A stretch of 64,000 nucleotides of DNA from assembly GCF_002926065.1 (NCBI RefSeq), contig NZ_PREZ01000003.1, positions 312,501-376,500 of the forward strand, given 5' to 3'. Under the pieces are notes generated by a model. That model had not been told where the DNA came from. It did not search any database and was given only the letters and a program-made list of their open reading frames with translations. Positions 16,329 through 24,245 of the stretch are shown here, piece by piece. Position numbers and translations under genes: made by a program. The DNA is from Jeotgalibacillus proteolyticus (lineage in GTDB: Bacteria > Bacillota > Bacilli > Bacillales > Jeotgalibacillaceae). How positions within the stretch are numbered: position 1 is the first letter of the stretch; every line of letters starts with the position of its first letter.

Positions 16329-16538
16329 ATGGTACACAAAGCATTTTTATTGCTTGCAGGTATTCTTGCTGGCTTTGCGCTGATCGTCCTGCCAATTTTA
16401 TTGGTGCCAACACCAGGTACTTTACTTGCATTGCTGGCTCTGATTATTACTGTCATCGGGGTAATCGCAGTCGTCGTATTTTCTTTGGTGTTAATTTTAA
16501 AGGCACTCAAAGCCATTTTTAGCAAGTGTAAACACTAG
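16329..16538 (+). CDS. Small two-helix membrane protein, unknown function
   Basis: 69 residues from the ATG at 16329, preceded by GAAGGAGGTG with 8-nt spacing, an excellent ribosome binding site. Two transmembrane helices (~res 5-27 and 32-60) are linked by a VPTPGT turn, and the protein ends with a basic KALKAIFSKCKH tail. It is divergent from the gas vesicle operon and followed by its own terminator. The family was not recognised. Confidence 0.7.
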   Translation: MVHKAFLLLAGILAGFALIVLPILLVPTPGTLLALLALIITVIGVIAVVVFSLVLILKALKAIFSKCKH

Positions 16539-16544
16539 TTAAAG

Positions 16545-16584
16545 ATTTCCGGTTCAGTTGAAAAGCTGAGCCGGTCTTTCTTTT
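16545..16584 (+). terminator. Terminator after the small membrane protein
   Basis: CCGGTTCAG/CTGAGCCGG 9-bp stem with a 7-nt loop, then TCTTTCTTTT. Confidence 0.85.
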
Positions 16585-16691
16585 ATAAATACATACATAT
16601 ACCCAAACCATACCTTGATCAATTACCATTACTATAGAAGAAAGACGGAAACTAATAAAGGACATCTCGATTTGAACTTCTCTGATAACTG

Positions 16692-16731
16692 AAAAAACTC
16701 TCCCTCCAGCACTAAAGCTGAAGGGAGAGGG
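16692..16731 (-). terminator. Terminator of the decayed D-lyxose isomerase gene
   Basis: CTCTCCCTTCAGC pairs with GCTGGAGGGAGAG across a 6-nt loop, with a T6 run on the minus strand. It survives although the gene in front of it is broken. Confidence 0.85.
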
Positions 16732-16740
16732 AGAAACGAT

Positions 16741-17045
16741 TTACTACGTTTAGACTTATGACCTTCATGTGTAAAAACGTCATGATCATCTGTACTTGGT
16801 GAGGAGTACTCAGTTGTAACAGCTCCTGCTTCCCCTGCCGGAAACAGCACCCATTCCTTCGCACAATAGCGATCAGTATTAATGTAGACAAACAACTGAA
16901 GACCAGCATCATCAAGACGGCCAAGGCCAAAGTCATTCACTTCTATTTTTTAAATCTCTTCGTCACTTAGAAGTACATCTGCCTTTTGATAATATTCATT
17001 CGTTTTACGCTGCACTTCACGCTCAGATACTTTTGCAAAATTCAT
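16741..17045 (-). pseudogene. D-lyxose ketol-isomerase (YdaE-like) remnant: nonsense codon plus internal deletion
   Basis: From an ATG at 17045 with a perfect AAAGGAGG site, the frame reads MNFAKVSEREVQRKTNEYYQ, then EEI, then an in-frame TAA, then KIEVNDFGLGRLDDAGL and YINTDRYCAKEWVLFP. It then jumps directly to AGEAGAVTTEYSSPSTDDHD-VFT. In YdaE-type D-lyxose isomerases these two blocks are separated by roughly 80-90 residues including the metal-binding GQTCPEHRHPP region, so the active site is gone. A TAA/TAG pair just past the last homologous residues lies in another frame, suggesting a further frameshift. The family converts D-lyxose to D-xylulose and D-mannose to D-fructose. No function can remain. 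Confidence 0.82.
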
Positions 17046-17091
17046 TTTGTCCTCCTTTTAAACGCGTGTCTTCTCGCATTTACATAAAAAC

Positions 17092-17961
17092 TTAAGAGGA
17101 GGTAAACTGCCCGCCGTTCACGTGGATACATTGACCAGTCATATAAGAACCCTGATCAGATGCTAAAAGAACATAAGGTCCAATCAATTCAGCCGGCTGC
17201 CCCGGGCGTCCCATTGGGTTATCCGCACCAAACTCCGCAACTGACTCTCCGTCAAAGGTTGAAGGAATAAGCGGCGTCCAGATCGGCCCCGGCGCCACCA
17301 TGTTCACGCGAATTCCTTTTTTCACAAGATTTGCCGCCATACTACGGGTGAAACCAACGATCGCACCTTTAGTGGAGGTATAATCAATCAGCTGCGGATT
17401 CCCTACATATGGATTAATTGAAGTTGTATTAATAATTGAGCTTCCCTCTTTTAAATGAGGTAAAGCAAATTTAGTCATATGGAAAACGGAATACATATTT
17501 GTTTTAAATGTTTTATCCCATTGTTCATAAGAGATATCCTGAAGGTCCTCTGTCGGGAACTGGATTGCTGAGTTGTTAATTAAAATATCAAGCTTTCCGA
17601 AATGTTCAACTGTCTGATTAATTAACCCTCTGCACGTTTCTTCTTCTGAAACATCTCCAGGAATTAAAAGACATTGAACGCCTTCTTCTTCAATTAAACG
17701 TTTTGTTTCATCAGCATCACTTTGCTCTTCCTCCAAATAGTTAATGGCAAGATGAGCACCTTCCTTCGCATAAGCAACTGCCACAGCACGGCCAATCCCG
17801 CTGTCACCGCCTGTAATAAGCGCCACACGGCCCTTTAACTTCTCACTGCCTTTATAATCAAGCGGCTGAATCGGATGAGGATCCATCTTCGACTCAATCC
17901 CAGGCTGCTTCGGCTGTGTCTGATTCGGCTGTCCACCCTGCTGCTGTTTCTGAATATCCAT
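17092..17961 (-). CDS. SDR family oxidoreductase, GSP39/YhxC-like
   Basis: 289 residues. A Pro/Gln-rich N-terminal extension (~45 residues: KQQQGGQPNQTQPKQPG) precedes a classical short-chain dehydrogenase: cofactor motif TGGDSGIGRAVA, NNSA, catalytic Ser in NTTSINPYVG and the YTSTK Tyr-x3-Lys pair. The extension and GDSGIGR variant match the Bacillus general stress protein 39 / YhxC group, NAD(P)-dependent oxidoreductases of unknown physiological substrate. The gene stands alone with an AAAGGAG site. Confidence 0.92.
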   Translation of the reverse strand: MDIQKQQQGGQPNQTQPKQPGIESKMDPHPIQPLDYKGSEKLKGRVALITGGDSGIGRAVAVAYAKEGAHLAINYLEEEQSDADETKRLIEEEGVQCLLIPGDVSEEETCRGLINQTVEHFGKLDILINNSAIQFPTEDLQDISYEQWDKTFKTNMYSVFHMTKFALPHLKEGSSIINTTSINPYVGNPQLIDYTSTKGAIVGFTRSMAANLVKKGIRVNMVAPGPIWTPLIPSTFDGESVAEFGADNPMGRPGQPAELIGPYVLLASDQGSYMTGQCIHVNGGQFTSS

Positions 17962-18063
17962 AGATCATTCTCCTTTTCAATCAAATTATTTCATATTCAA
18001 TACACTCCTTAACTTCCTCAATTTCCCTCCTTGTAAACATTTGTAAAGGATTCCAACTTAAAA

Positions 18064-18176
18064 TAAGTGACAGGCACCACCCGGTTTTTGTCGATTCACC
18101 CGTAATGCAGTTCGCCGTGTCCACTCGGGAAGTTCGCGAAGTGCATGGCACCACCCGATTCCTGTCGAATAAAACA
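18064..18176. repeat. Two partial family A repeats in tandem (copy 4)
   Basis: AAGTGACAGGCACCACCCGG (18063-18083) and GTGCATGGCACCACCCGATT (18141-18160) each begin like a family A arm and each is followed by a TGTCGAxT loop motif. The intervening DNA is unrelated, so this looks like a decayed or nested pair of elements. Confidence 0.6.
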
Positions 18177-18182
18177 GGCAAC

Positions 18183-18216
18183 AAAAAACCCCGCTTGTAA
18201 GAGCGGGGTTTTTTGT
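18183..18216. terminator. Terminator after the macrolide phosphotransferase homologue
   Basis: AAAAAACCCCGCT/AGCGGGGTTTTTT with a short loop, T-runs on both strands; it lies 21 nt beyond the stop at 18237. Confidence 0.9.
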
Positions 18217-18236
18217 TTATATTTTCTCAGGTGCTT

Positions 18237-19160
18237 CTATTGTTTTTTGCTTCTATTGTTTTGAGGTACTCCAAGGGCTTCTTTTGTCATTTGGATGTAT
18301 TCTTCGATGCCGGATTTTAGGGCGAATTCTGCTATTTCAACTGGATATGCTGCAGTCCGTTCGATTATATGCTCTGCCATATTTGGCCAAACGCAGCCGC
18401 CTGCTTTTTCATAGTACATAATGAGTTTTTTAAGCTCCTGCTCTCCAAACGTCCGGTAATGAGCAACAAAATCCTTGCTGATATCTGATACAAAAGCTTC
18501 TGTCCAATCAATGAATCCTGTTACGCGTGCTTCATCATCAATTAGTATATGGCCTGCATGTAAATCTCCATGGATCACGCCTGTCTTGGCCGGCCAAAGT
18601 GAATCATTATTGACCCATCGCTGCCATTGCTCCCACAGCTGGTCGCTAACACCAAACTCCGCTTTTACCTTCTCCATTCTACTCTTCATTTCCGCTCTCA
18701 TCTCTTCCGCATTCTCCACTTTTAAACCTGCTTCTCTCGCATCATCCAAATTAATTCCATGCAAAGAAACCATTGCGAGAGCAAGAGTTTCAGTAAAGAG
18801 CTCCGGTACATTTTTTTCGTCTATCTCCCATGTATAAGCCATTGCTTCATGGTCAATCGTTCCGACCGGTACACCTGTTAACTGCTTGTACGCAATTAAC
18901 TCATCTGTCCATACGACCCATTTAGGGGCTTGAACAGACAATTTAGGTTCAATGAAATCAAGCGCCTGTTTTTCGATCTTTGTTGAAGGAAGTACATCCT
19001 CCCTTCTTGGAATTCGCAGCACCCAATTCTCACCCTTAGAATCCTCTCCAAATACAACCAGAAAATCCAGTCCTGATTCATTAAATTTTAATGCACTCTC
19101 TTTAAGCTCAATTCCATTTTCCCCAGCCAATTTAATTATCTTTTCTTTTGAAATTGTCAT
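18237..19160 (-). CDS. Macrolide 2'-phosphotransferase family (Mph) kinase
   Basis: About 307 residues from the ATG at 19160 (a GTG at 19169 is the alternative). The kinase-like fold of antibiotic phosphotransferases is visible: LDFLVVFGEDSKGENWVLRI (nucleotide-binding sheet), catalytic VIHGDLHAGHILID (Brenner motif HGDxxxxN-like with H in place of N), and metal-binding GFIDWTEAFVSDISKDF. The order and the EAFVSDISKDF sequence match the Mph family, including B. subtilis YcbJ/MphK. A chromosomal copy in Bacillaceae need not confer clinically relevant resistance. It is monocistronic. Confidence 0.88.
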   Translation of the reverse strand: MTISKEKIIKLAGENGIELKESALKFNESGLDFLVVFGEDSKGENWVLRIPRREDVLPSTKIEKQALDFIEPKLSVQAPKWVVWTDELIAYKQLTGVPVGTIDHEAMAYTWEIDEKNVPELFTETLALAMVSLHGINLDDAREAGLKVENAEEMRAEMKSRMEKVKAEFGVSDQLWEQWQRWVNNDSLWPAKTGVIHGDLHAGHILIDDEARVTGFIDWTEAFVSDISKDFVAHYRTFGEQELKKLIMYYEKAGGCVWPNMAEHIIERTAAYPVEIAEFALKSGIEEYIQMTKEALGVPQNNRSKKQ

Positions 19161-19646
19161 ACCAAACACGTCCCATCATAAGTAGTTTTTTTCGTGTGCT
19201 TGCTGTCTCAATGTCTTCATTGGACCCTCATGCTAAACGCTTATACGCTCCAGGATCGGCTCGGATCTGCCTAGCGATTTGATACAGAATGCAAGTAACT
19301 GCTTAATGAAAGGACTGTCTATTCTATTTTCAAACAGATTTTTACAGCAAAAAAAGAGGGTTAAATTCGCCCTCTTTTTCACCCTTTTCCGCATAACAAA
19401 GGTTCCCTTAAAATAGACAGACCAATTCCGTGTACTCCGCTGCCAGGCAGAGCCATTAAACATATTAAATTTAACGGTTCATTGTACGGAATCGTAGTCT
19501 AATTGAAGCTGTCAAAAGGAAAACCTCCATTAATTTAAGTTGATTAAAGCTTAGCATGGTTTGGGGTTGGGGGCAATGGGGCAGGTAACAAGCATGTGTT
19601 TTCAAAATAATGGATTTAACCTTCAACATTCAATACTTTCTTCCCT
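19161..19646. other. Gene-poor stretch with one orphan hairpin
   Basis: No convincing coding frame. AAAAAGAGGG/CCCTCTTTTT at 19351-19379 is a terminator-like hairpin with no gene in front of it. A minus frame around 19233-19350 ending in Q-L-L-A-F-C-I-K-S-L-G-R might be a remnant but was not recognised. Confidence 0.4.
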
Positions 19647-20639
19647 TTAACTACTCTTAGGCACCCATATCGTTGAGTAACCATTTTCAAAAGAATAATG
19701 GTATAACGACTGCAGTTTGGTTGCAGAGTATACCTTCATGTCTTCTCTTTCTTGAACCTGCTGCATTCTGACAAATTCATGATTACGATCAATTAATACT
19801 GATAAATAACTTTCAGAAGCCAGTTTATCGCTTTTAGAGAGATTACATGCATTGCATGAAATAACTAAATTCCAAAGCTGATCTGCCTGGACAAAGCTCC
19901 ACGGAATGAAATGGTCTACGTGAGCTGCATTCCTGCTTCTAATCGCCATCCCACAATAAAAACAAGTTCCTGTAAAATAAGAAGCCAGCACCTCATAAAA
20001 CTGATTTAGCGATGAGCGTTTAGAAACATTTTCAACTTTAATTAGCATCCCTTTTGTATCTCCATTAATATTAAATTTTTCCAAAAATAATGCAAGTTGA
20101 TAGTTCGTTAAATACATTAGAATTTTTTGAAACCTTTGCATGAATGTAAAGAAGGAAGCATTTAATCGAAGGGTTTCTTTTTTATTATCAAAGTCATAAA
20201 TACTCCCGGCCGTATCACCATAAACGGCACCCATTACATTGATCTTACAACGCTTCATCACCTTCATTATAATATTTAACTGCATTTCATTAGAGAGTTT
20301 GTCGAATACAAATGAAGAATCTATACCATACTTAGCTTGAAAGTCTAAAAGAATTTTTTGCACTTCTGCTTGCTTACCCATCATATTTATCTGGTTAAGT
20401 TTATGATGAATGACCAAATTCCAATAAATTTTTGTAAAGCTCTTGAACAAATTAAAATAGTGTATTTCTAACTCTTCGTTTACATTATATAAATTCTCAA
20501 TGATTGATTTTATTAGAACGAACTTGTAGGTAGTAGAATTTCTGGATTTTGATGAAAATATATAAGTAAAATGACTCCATATTTCCTGATCAGTAATGTA
20601 GGAAGCCTTCATTTCACCAATCTGCAGTTTATGGCTCAT
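19647..20639 (-). CDS. HNH endonuclease domain protein
   Basis: 330 residues. The C-terminal ~90 residues carry an HNH motif with a zinc knuckle: CFYCG, then HVDHFIPWSFVQADQLWNLV, then CNACNLSKSDK. The first ~230 residues are helical, unrecognised and probably determine target or partner. HNH proteins of this layout occur as stand-alone nucleases in defence or mobile contexts. It begins 29 nt after the MazG-like gene on the same strand, suggesting co-transcription. Base composition is more AT-rich than neighbouring housekeeping genes. Confidence 0.82.
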   Translation of the reverse strand: MSHKLQIGEMKASYITDQEIWSHFTYIFSSKSRNSTTYKFVLIKSIIENLYNVNEELEIHYFNLFKSFTKIYWNLVIHHKLNQINMMGKQAEVQKILLDFQAKYGIDSSFVFDKLSNEMQLNIIMKVMKRCKINVMGAVYGDTAGSIYDFDNKKETLRLNASFFTFMQRFQKILMYLTNYQLALFLEKFNINGDTKGMLIKVENVSKRSSLNQFYEVLASYFTGTCFYCGMAIRSRNAAHVDHFIPWSFVQADQLWNLVISCNACNLSKSDKLASESYLSVLIDRNHEFVRMQQVQEREDMKVYSATKLQSLYHYSFENGYSTIWVPKSS

Positions 20640-20668
20640 GGTTCCTCCTTTCTAAGAACCTCTTGAGC

Positions 20669-20992
20669 TTAGTCCTCATTTTCAATAAGAAATAGTTTCT
20701 TCTTAAATCCCCCACGCTTACTTTCCTTCTGCAAACGCACCTTTTCCAGCTGCTCTCTTGAAGCACCATGAATCTCAGCAGCGGCATAAACCAGCTCTAC
20801 TAAATCAGCCAGCTCCTCTACTGCATCCGGGTCATTTTCAGCCTGTTCAAATTCATTTAATTCTTCATGCATCTTTTTCTTTATTTCTACTAAATATTCC
20901 TCATCTTCTAAAACTCTCGAAGAAAACGTACTTCCTGATTGTTGAATGATTTGAAGGATATTATCTCTAACAAGCTTGTTATAAATCGGCAT
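20669..20992 (-). CDS. MazG-like / phosphoribosyl-ATP pyrophosphohydrolase-like protein
   Basis: 107 residues. YNKLVRDNILQII begins the family, followed by the metal-binding helices KKMHEELNEFEQ and AVEELADLVELVYAAAE (EExxE and ExxD patterns of all-alpha NTP pyrophosphatases). Such proteins hydrolyse non-canonical or excess nucleotides. Here it is placed between a GIY-YIG-type and an HNH-type protein (gaps of 53 and 29 nt), which may point to a nucleic-acid conflict module; that is inference from context only. Confidence 0.85.
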   Translation of the reverse strand: MPIYNKLVRDNILQIIQQSGSTFSSRVLEDEEYLVEIKKKMHEELNEFEQAENDPDAVEELADLVELVYAAAEIHGASREQLEKVRLQKESKRGGFKKKLFLIENED

Positions 20993-21045
20993 TATGAAAC
21001 CCCTTTAGATCAATTAATCGTTCTTTTATTTTTGAAGTATAATTC

Positions 21046-21651
21046 TCACACCCGACCATTCCACCCCGGACCATACCCCTCAATCAACCGCTGCTCCAAC
21101 TCCATAATCATCGCTTCATTTTCCATTGGATAGGTGTAAAAGCGCACGGTTTTGGATTCTTTCTCTTCTGCAATTAGGGCATTCAACCGGTAGTTTTCCG
21201 TCTCGCCGTCACGATAGCAGTCCTTTGGCGCAATTGTTCCCTGCCCGCTGTTCACTGTTTTTTTATAATCCTCCAGGCTGCTTCCGATATAGACAAGTTC
21301 ATCGTCGACTGTGTAGGCGTAGAGGCCCTTATCCATTAAAGCTTTCGGATCCTTAATAAAAAACTGGGTATACGTACGATCTCCATGTTCATTTAGAAAA
21401 GATTGATAGAGTGGTTCGTTTTTTTGTTTGAGCTTAGATACGGCTTTTCCTAACGGACGATCAAGGAGCTTCGAATAATTTTCTTCACAGGACTCCTTAA
21501 GTCCGCTGTACTCGCTGCGGGAAAGAGCTTCCTGGAGGGTTTCAAGGTCTTCAAGCGCGAAAACCTCTGTTAGATTCTCTTCTGAAAAAATCAATTCAAC
21601 GGGCTGGAACTCAAGTTTTTCATCATTTACATGCAGAGTCAATTGGTTCAT
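21046..21651 (-). CDS. GIY-YIG-like nuclease domain protein
   Basis: 201 residues. The C-terminal half has a GIY-YIG layout: GLYAYTVDDELVYIGSS (G-L-Y and V-Y-I-G), a central YRLNALI arginine, and a metal-binding glutamate region MIMELEQRLIEGYGPGWN. The N-terminal ~100 residues are acidic and unrecognised. The general fold is clear, the exact family is not. It leads the GIY-YIG / MazG-like / HNH set on the minus strand. Confidence 0.75.
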   Translation of the reverse strand: MNQLTLHVNDEKLEFQPVELIFSEENLTEVFALEDLETLQEALSRSEYSGLKESCEENYSKLLDRPLGKAVSKLKQKNEPLYQSFLNEHGDRTYTQFFIKDPKALMDKGLYAYTVDDELVYIGSSLEDYKKTVNSGQGTIAPKDCYRDGETENYRLNALIAEEKESKTVRFYTYPMENEAMIMELEQRLIEGYGPGWNGRV

Positions 21652-22044
21652 AGGATTCTCCTTTTAAGTGTTTTTACTTTTTAATCCCCTTTAAATCAAC
21701 ATAATATTCTTACTTTTTGAGTTATGTTTTATTTAAACTGCCAAAAACCTGAGGCTGGAGTGAAGTAATGTAGGGTTTTATTCATGTAAACGGAGTTAGT
21801 ATTATCTATGCGCTGCTATTTTTTATCCCCTATGTACTTTATCTTAAATGGCTATAGAATTAGCAGACTGACAAACTATTTAATTGAAAATATAAGTTTT
21901 TTTATAGGAATAATCAGTATTATAGTTATTTTACTTGGTACTGCTCTGGGAGTAAAAATTGCTCTCAGGCTGCTCATCTTAAAAATGCTGCAACTGGCAC
22001 CTGCAAAAACAATGAGCCCGGGTACAATGCCATGCTCATTATTT
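21652..22044. other. AT-rich intergenic region with a possible membrane-protein remnant
   Basis: A plus-strand frame at 21832-22038 encodes one strong hydrophobic helix (ENISFFIGIISIIVILLGTA, then LGVKIALRLL) resembling the start of DUF1622-type small membrane proteins. It lacks a ribosome binding site and runs antisense into the next gene, so it is not called as a gene. Confidence 0.3.
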
Positions 22045-22509
22045 TCATTTGATCAATTCTATTACTTCTCCTGTCTCAGGGTTAACCATGAATTCCTGCT
22101 CAATTCCGTTCTCTTGAAGAGTAAACAAATAAAATCGATCCGGACTGAAAACGTTAAATTTATTTCCAACTGAGACTGCCACATTTTCTTCCCCTTTTAT
22201 CAGTTCTCCAGCCTGGCTTTGCTGAACAAGCACCTGAGCATCTGAATAGGTGTGGGGCGGAACAACCATCGCCAAGCAAAAAGCAATCAAACTGCCAGTT
22301 AGCAGTCCCACCACGATTGTGTTTCTTCTAGCTAAACCTCTAAGAAGTAAGTAACTGACCGGGACAATGATTCCAATGACCGCAGTAAGATTTAATACTC
22401 TTCCATAGACGGTAAAATCAAGAATTATAATTGCGGCTAATAGGCACAAAAGAGCTGTGGCTAGTATTTTATCTGACCTGCGAACCTTCCTCTTTTTTCT
22501 TTCATTCAA
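22045..22509 (-). CDS. Membrane protein of unknown family
   Basis: 154 residues. Basic N-terminus (MNERKKRKVRRSDK), three predicted transmembrane helices (~res 15-35, 39-57, 63-83), then an extracytoplasmic domain of ~70 residues ending QEFMVNPETGEVIELIK. That C-terminal pattern of a beta hairpin with a V-N-P-E-T-G-E-V motif resembles PepSY-like domains, but the match is weak. Monocistronic, with a GAGGTAG-type site. Confidence 0.65.
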   Translation of the reverse strand: MNERKKRKVRRSDKILATALLCLLAAIIILDFTVYGRVLNLTAVIGIIVPVSYLLLRGLARRNTIVVGLLTGSLIAFCLAMVVPPHTYSDAQVLVQQSQAGELIKGEENVAVSVGNKFNVFSPDRFYLFTLQENGIEQEFMVNPETGEVIELIK

Positions 22510-22567
22510 TCTACCTCTCTCCCTTTAAGCACTCTCTTTATTCACTTACCTTTTCTGCCTTCTTTTG

Positions 22568-22633
22568 AAGTGCCTGGCACCACTCAGAATCTGTCGAACT
22601 CATCCGACAGGATTCGGGTGGTGCCAGGCACTT
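22568..22633. repeat. Family A palindromic repeat, copy 5
   Basis: AAGTGCCTGGCACCACTC and GGGTGGTGCCAGGCACTT arms enclose GAATCTGTCG/CCGACAGGATTC, an almost continuous 29-bp inverted repeat with a 7-nt loop. The TAA stop of the oxygenase gene overlaps its outer end. Confidence 0.85.
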
Positions 22634-23264
22634 ACCTTTTCTGCCTTCTCATCCATTGTGTAGCAACCCATTTTTCACCCGCAACTATAGGCGCACCGGC
22701 ATGTAAAGTTTGTTCGTTTTTCTTTTTGTCATTATAGAAGTATTCGAAGTAGACAGCTGTTCCCTTTTTTGGTGAAAATGATAGGTTAAGTTCAGGAAAA
22801 ACGGTTTCTCCCCCGCTCTCTACATTATTTAAATAAATAATGATCGTGCTAATTCGATTATTTTTAATTACTTTCTCTTTCGATGAAAAGAAATCAAAAT
22901 GCGCTTTATATTCTTGACCAGGAGTATAATTTAGAATTTGAATACCTTCGCCATGTTCAATAGGTATATTCATAATCGAAGAAATTCTGTTTTCGATTTT
23001 CATGATCAGGTCATTTTCTCTTTCTTGAAAAAACATACTGCTGCTTGTTCTTATCTCGTTGACTACACGTGACACACCAATTTTTGAACGATTCATTTTA
23101 TCTTTTGACAATAGGATCAGCTTTTCACATTCTTCATCGCTCAAAACATTCCCCAGCAAAACGATTAATGGTTCTTCATATTTAACAAGAATACTAATCT
23201 CCCTATCTTCTGTTTTGATGCTATTCCCTAAATGATTAAAAATCGTCGCTTCCTTACTATCCAT
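22632..23264 (-). CDS. 2OG-Fe(II) oxygenase, prolyl 4-hydroxylase family
   Basis: About 210 residues from the ATG at 23264 (AGGTGAT site; an upstream TTG at 23279 is in frame). The double-stranded beta-helix core carries the iron ligands in YKAHFDFF (HxD) and LHAGAPIVAGEKWVATQW, where the distal His and the 2-oxoglutarate-binding Lys lie. YLNNVESGGETVFPEL and the length of ~215 residues match Bacillus P4H enzymes. It would hydroxylate prolines in a cellular or surface protein; the substrate is unknown. The stop codon lies within the family A repeat end. Confidence 0.9.
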   Translation of the reverse strand: MDSKEATIFNHLGNSIKTEDREISILVKYEEPLIVLLGNVLSDEECEKLILLSKDKMNRSKIGVSRVVNEIRTSSSMFFQERENDLIMKIENRISSIMNIPIEHGEGIQILNYTPGQEYKAHFDFFSSKEKVIKNNRISTIIIYLNNVESGGETVFPELNLSFSPKKGTAVYFEYFYNDKKKNEQTLHAGAPIVAGEKWVATQWMRRQKR

Positions 23265-23405
23265 TATCACCTTTTTCAACTCCCACTATTAAATGTCTGA
23301 AAAATCTAACTTTTATGATTATATCATTATTTTCCATAATTAGTCTTATCTTCATCCATTTAGTAGAAATTTTTATTTTTTACTTATCTTATTAGACATC
23401 CGCCC

Positions 23406-23903
23406 TTAATCAACTAAATATTTCGACCAAAATGAGAACTCCTCATAACAGGTTTCAGGTGGTGTTAGGCACTTATTGATTTCCCTGCCTATAACCATTA
23501 CCAGATGTGAAACGTCTTGGAAAAGTTCACGGCTAATTTCTTCGTAAGCTTTGTTCAGCTTTAGTAATGAAGGTTCTGTTTCTTCGCAATAATAGATGTA
23601 GATGCTGCTTAAGTCAGTTGCGGAGCCGTCTTTTGCACATCGAGTTACTGATACGCAATGATTGTGCTGCTCTAAAAACCAGTGCGTCCGGCTTAACGGT
23701 GGATCAAATACATTTGGTTAATCTCGCTCTAGTTGACTTCCATCTTCTTCACCCATCGGAATAATAATGTAACGAACCGTTCGATGGGGCTTATGTTTTT
23801 CTTTTTTTCTCTTACGCAAATCAGCCAATCTGGTTAAGGAAATAGGAAACAAGTGATTTTTCAGCTTTTTTCTTAATCGGTTTTTCAAATAATACACCTC
23901 CAT
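23406..23903 (-). pseudogene. Unrecognised gene split by an in-frame TAA
   Basis: A single reading frame runs from an ATG at 23903 to a TAA at 23406 (166 codons), interrupted only by a TAA at 23720-23718. The first part (62 codons) ends HRTVRYIIIPMGEEDGSQLE-RD. The second continues directly PNVFDPPLSRTHWFLEQHNH and ends in a good amphipathic helix (LLKLNKAYEEISRELFQDV). Both halves look protein-coding in composition and hydrophobic periodicity. The 3' 45 codons overlap a family A-like motif. The family was not recognised; readthrough or a sequencing error cannot be excluded. Confidence 0.55.
23453..23476. repeat. Partial family A repeat, copy 6 (one arm)
   Basis: TTTCAGGTGGTGTTAGGCAC resembles the right arm of copy 5 with one change. 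No left arm is visible. It overlaps the end of the split gene. Confidence 0.4.
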
Positions 23904-24245
23904 ATTTCTCTATAATTTTAACAATATTATTCTTTATTTTGTGCTGCTTAAATCATTCACCTATCTCATTCATCTCAACAAGTAAATATTTCGACTCACT
24001 AAAGGATAGGCAAATACAGGTCATCTCTCATAGCCTCCGTACTCCATTAGATATAAGCTTGTTCTTATATCTCAATTCTATCCATTACTTAAGTTCTGAA
24101 AATTCAAATATTGTTCACAATTAAATAATCATTTGCTATGATGTCTGGGAATTAAAGATATCTATGGAAATGGAGAGTGACAAAATACCTACATACTATT
24201 CTTAGAAGCAAAACTAAAATTTCATAACAAGAAAGGAAGATTCAT
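23904..24245 (+). promoter_or_regulatory. Promoter region of the M14 carboxypeptidase genes
   Basis: Otherwise empty AT-rich stretch. TTCACA (24114-24119) and TATGAT (24137-24142) are separated by 17 bp, a good sigma-A promoter, about 100 nt before the first TTG start. Nothing else was recognised upstream. Confidence 0.6.

Noticed and set aside
18237-19160. Acquired clinical macrolide resistance gene
   Set aside because: No insertion sequence, integron or plasmid feature is adjacent, and chromosomal homologues (YcbJ type) are common in Bacillus.
19233-19463. Minus-strand frame of 76 codons ending in QLLAFCIKSLGR
   Set aside because: It contains a terminator hairpin inside, low-quality start context and no recognised family. 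A transposase remnant could not be supported.
21808-22173. Plus-strand 121-codon frame with one hydrophobic helix
   Set aside because: It overlaps the next gene antisense for about 130 nt and lacks a ribosome binding site; listed only as a possible remnant.
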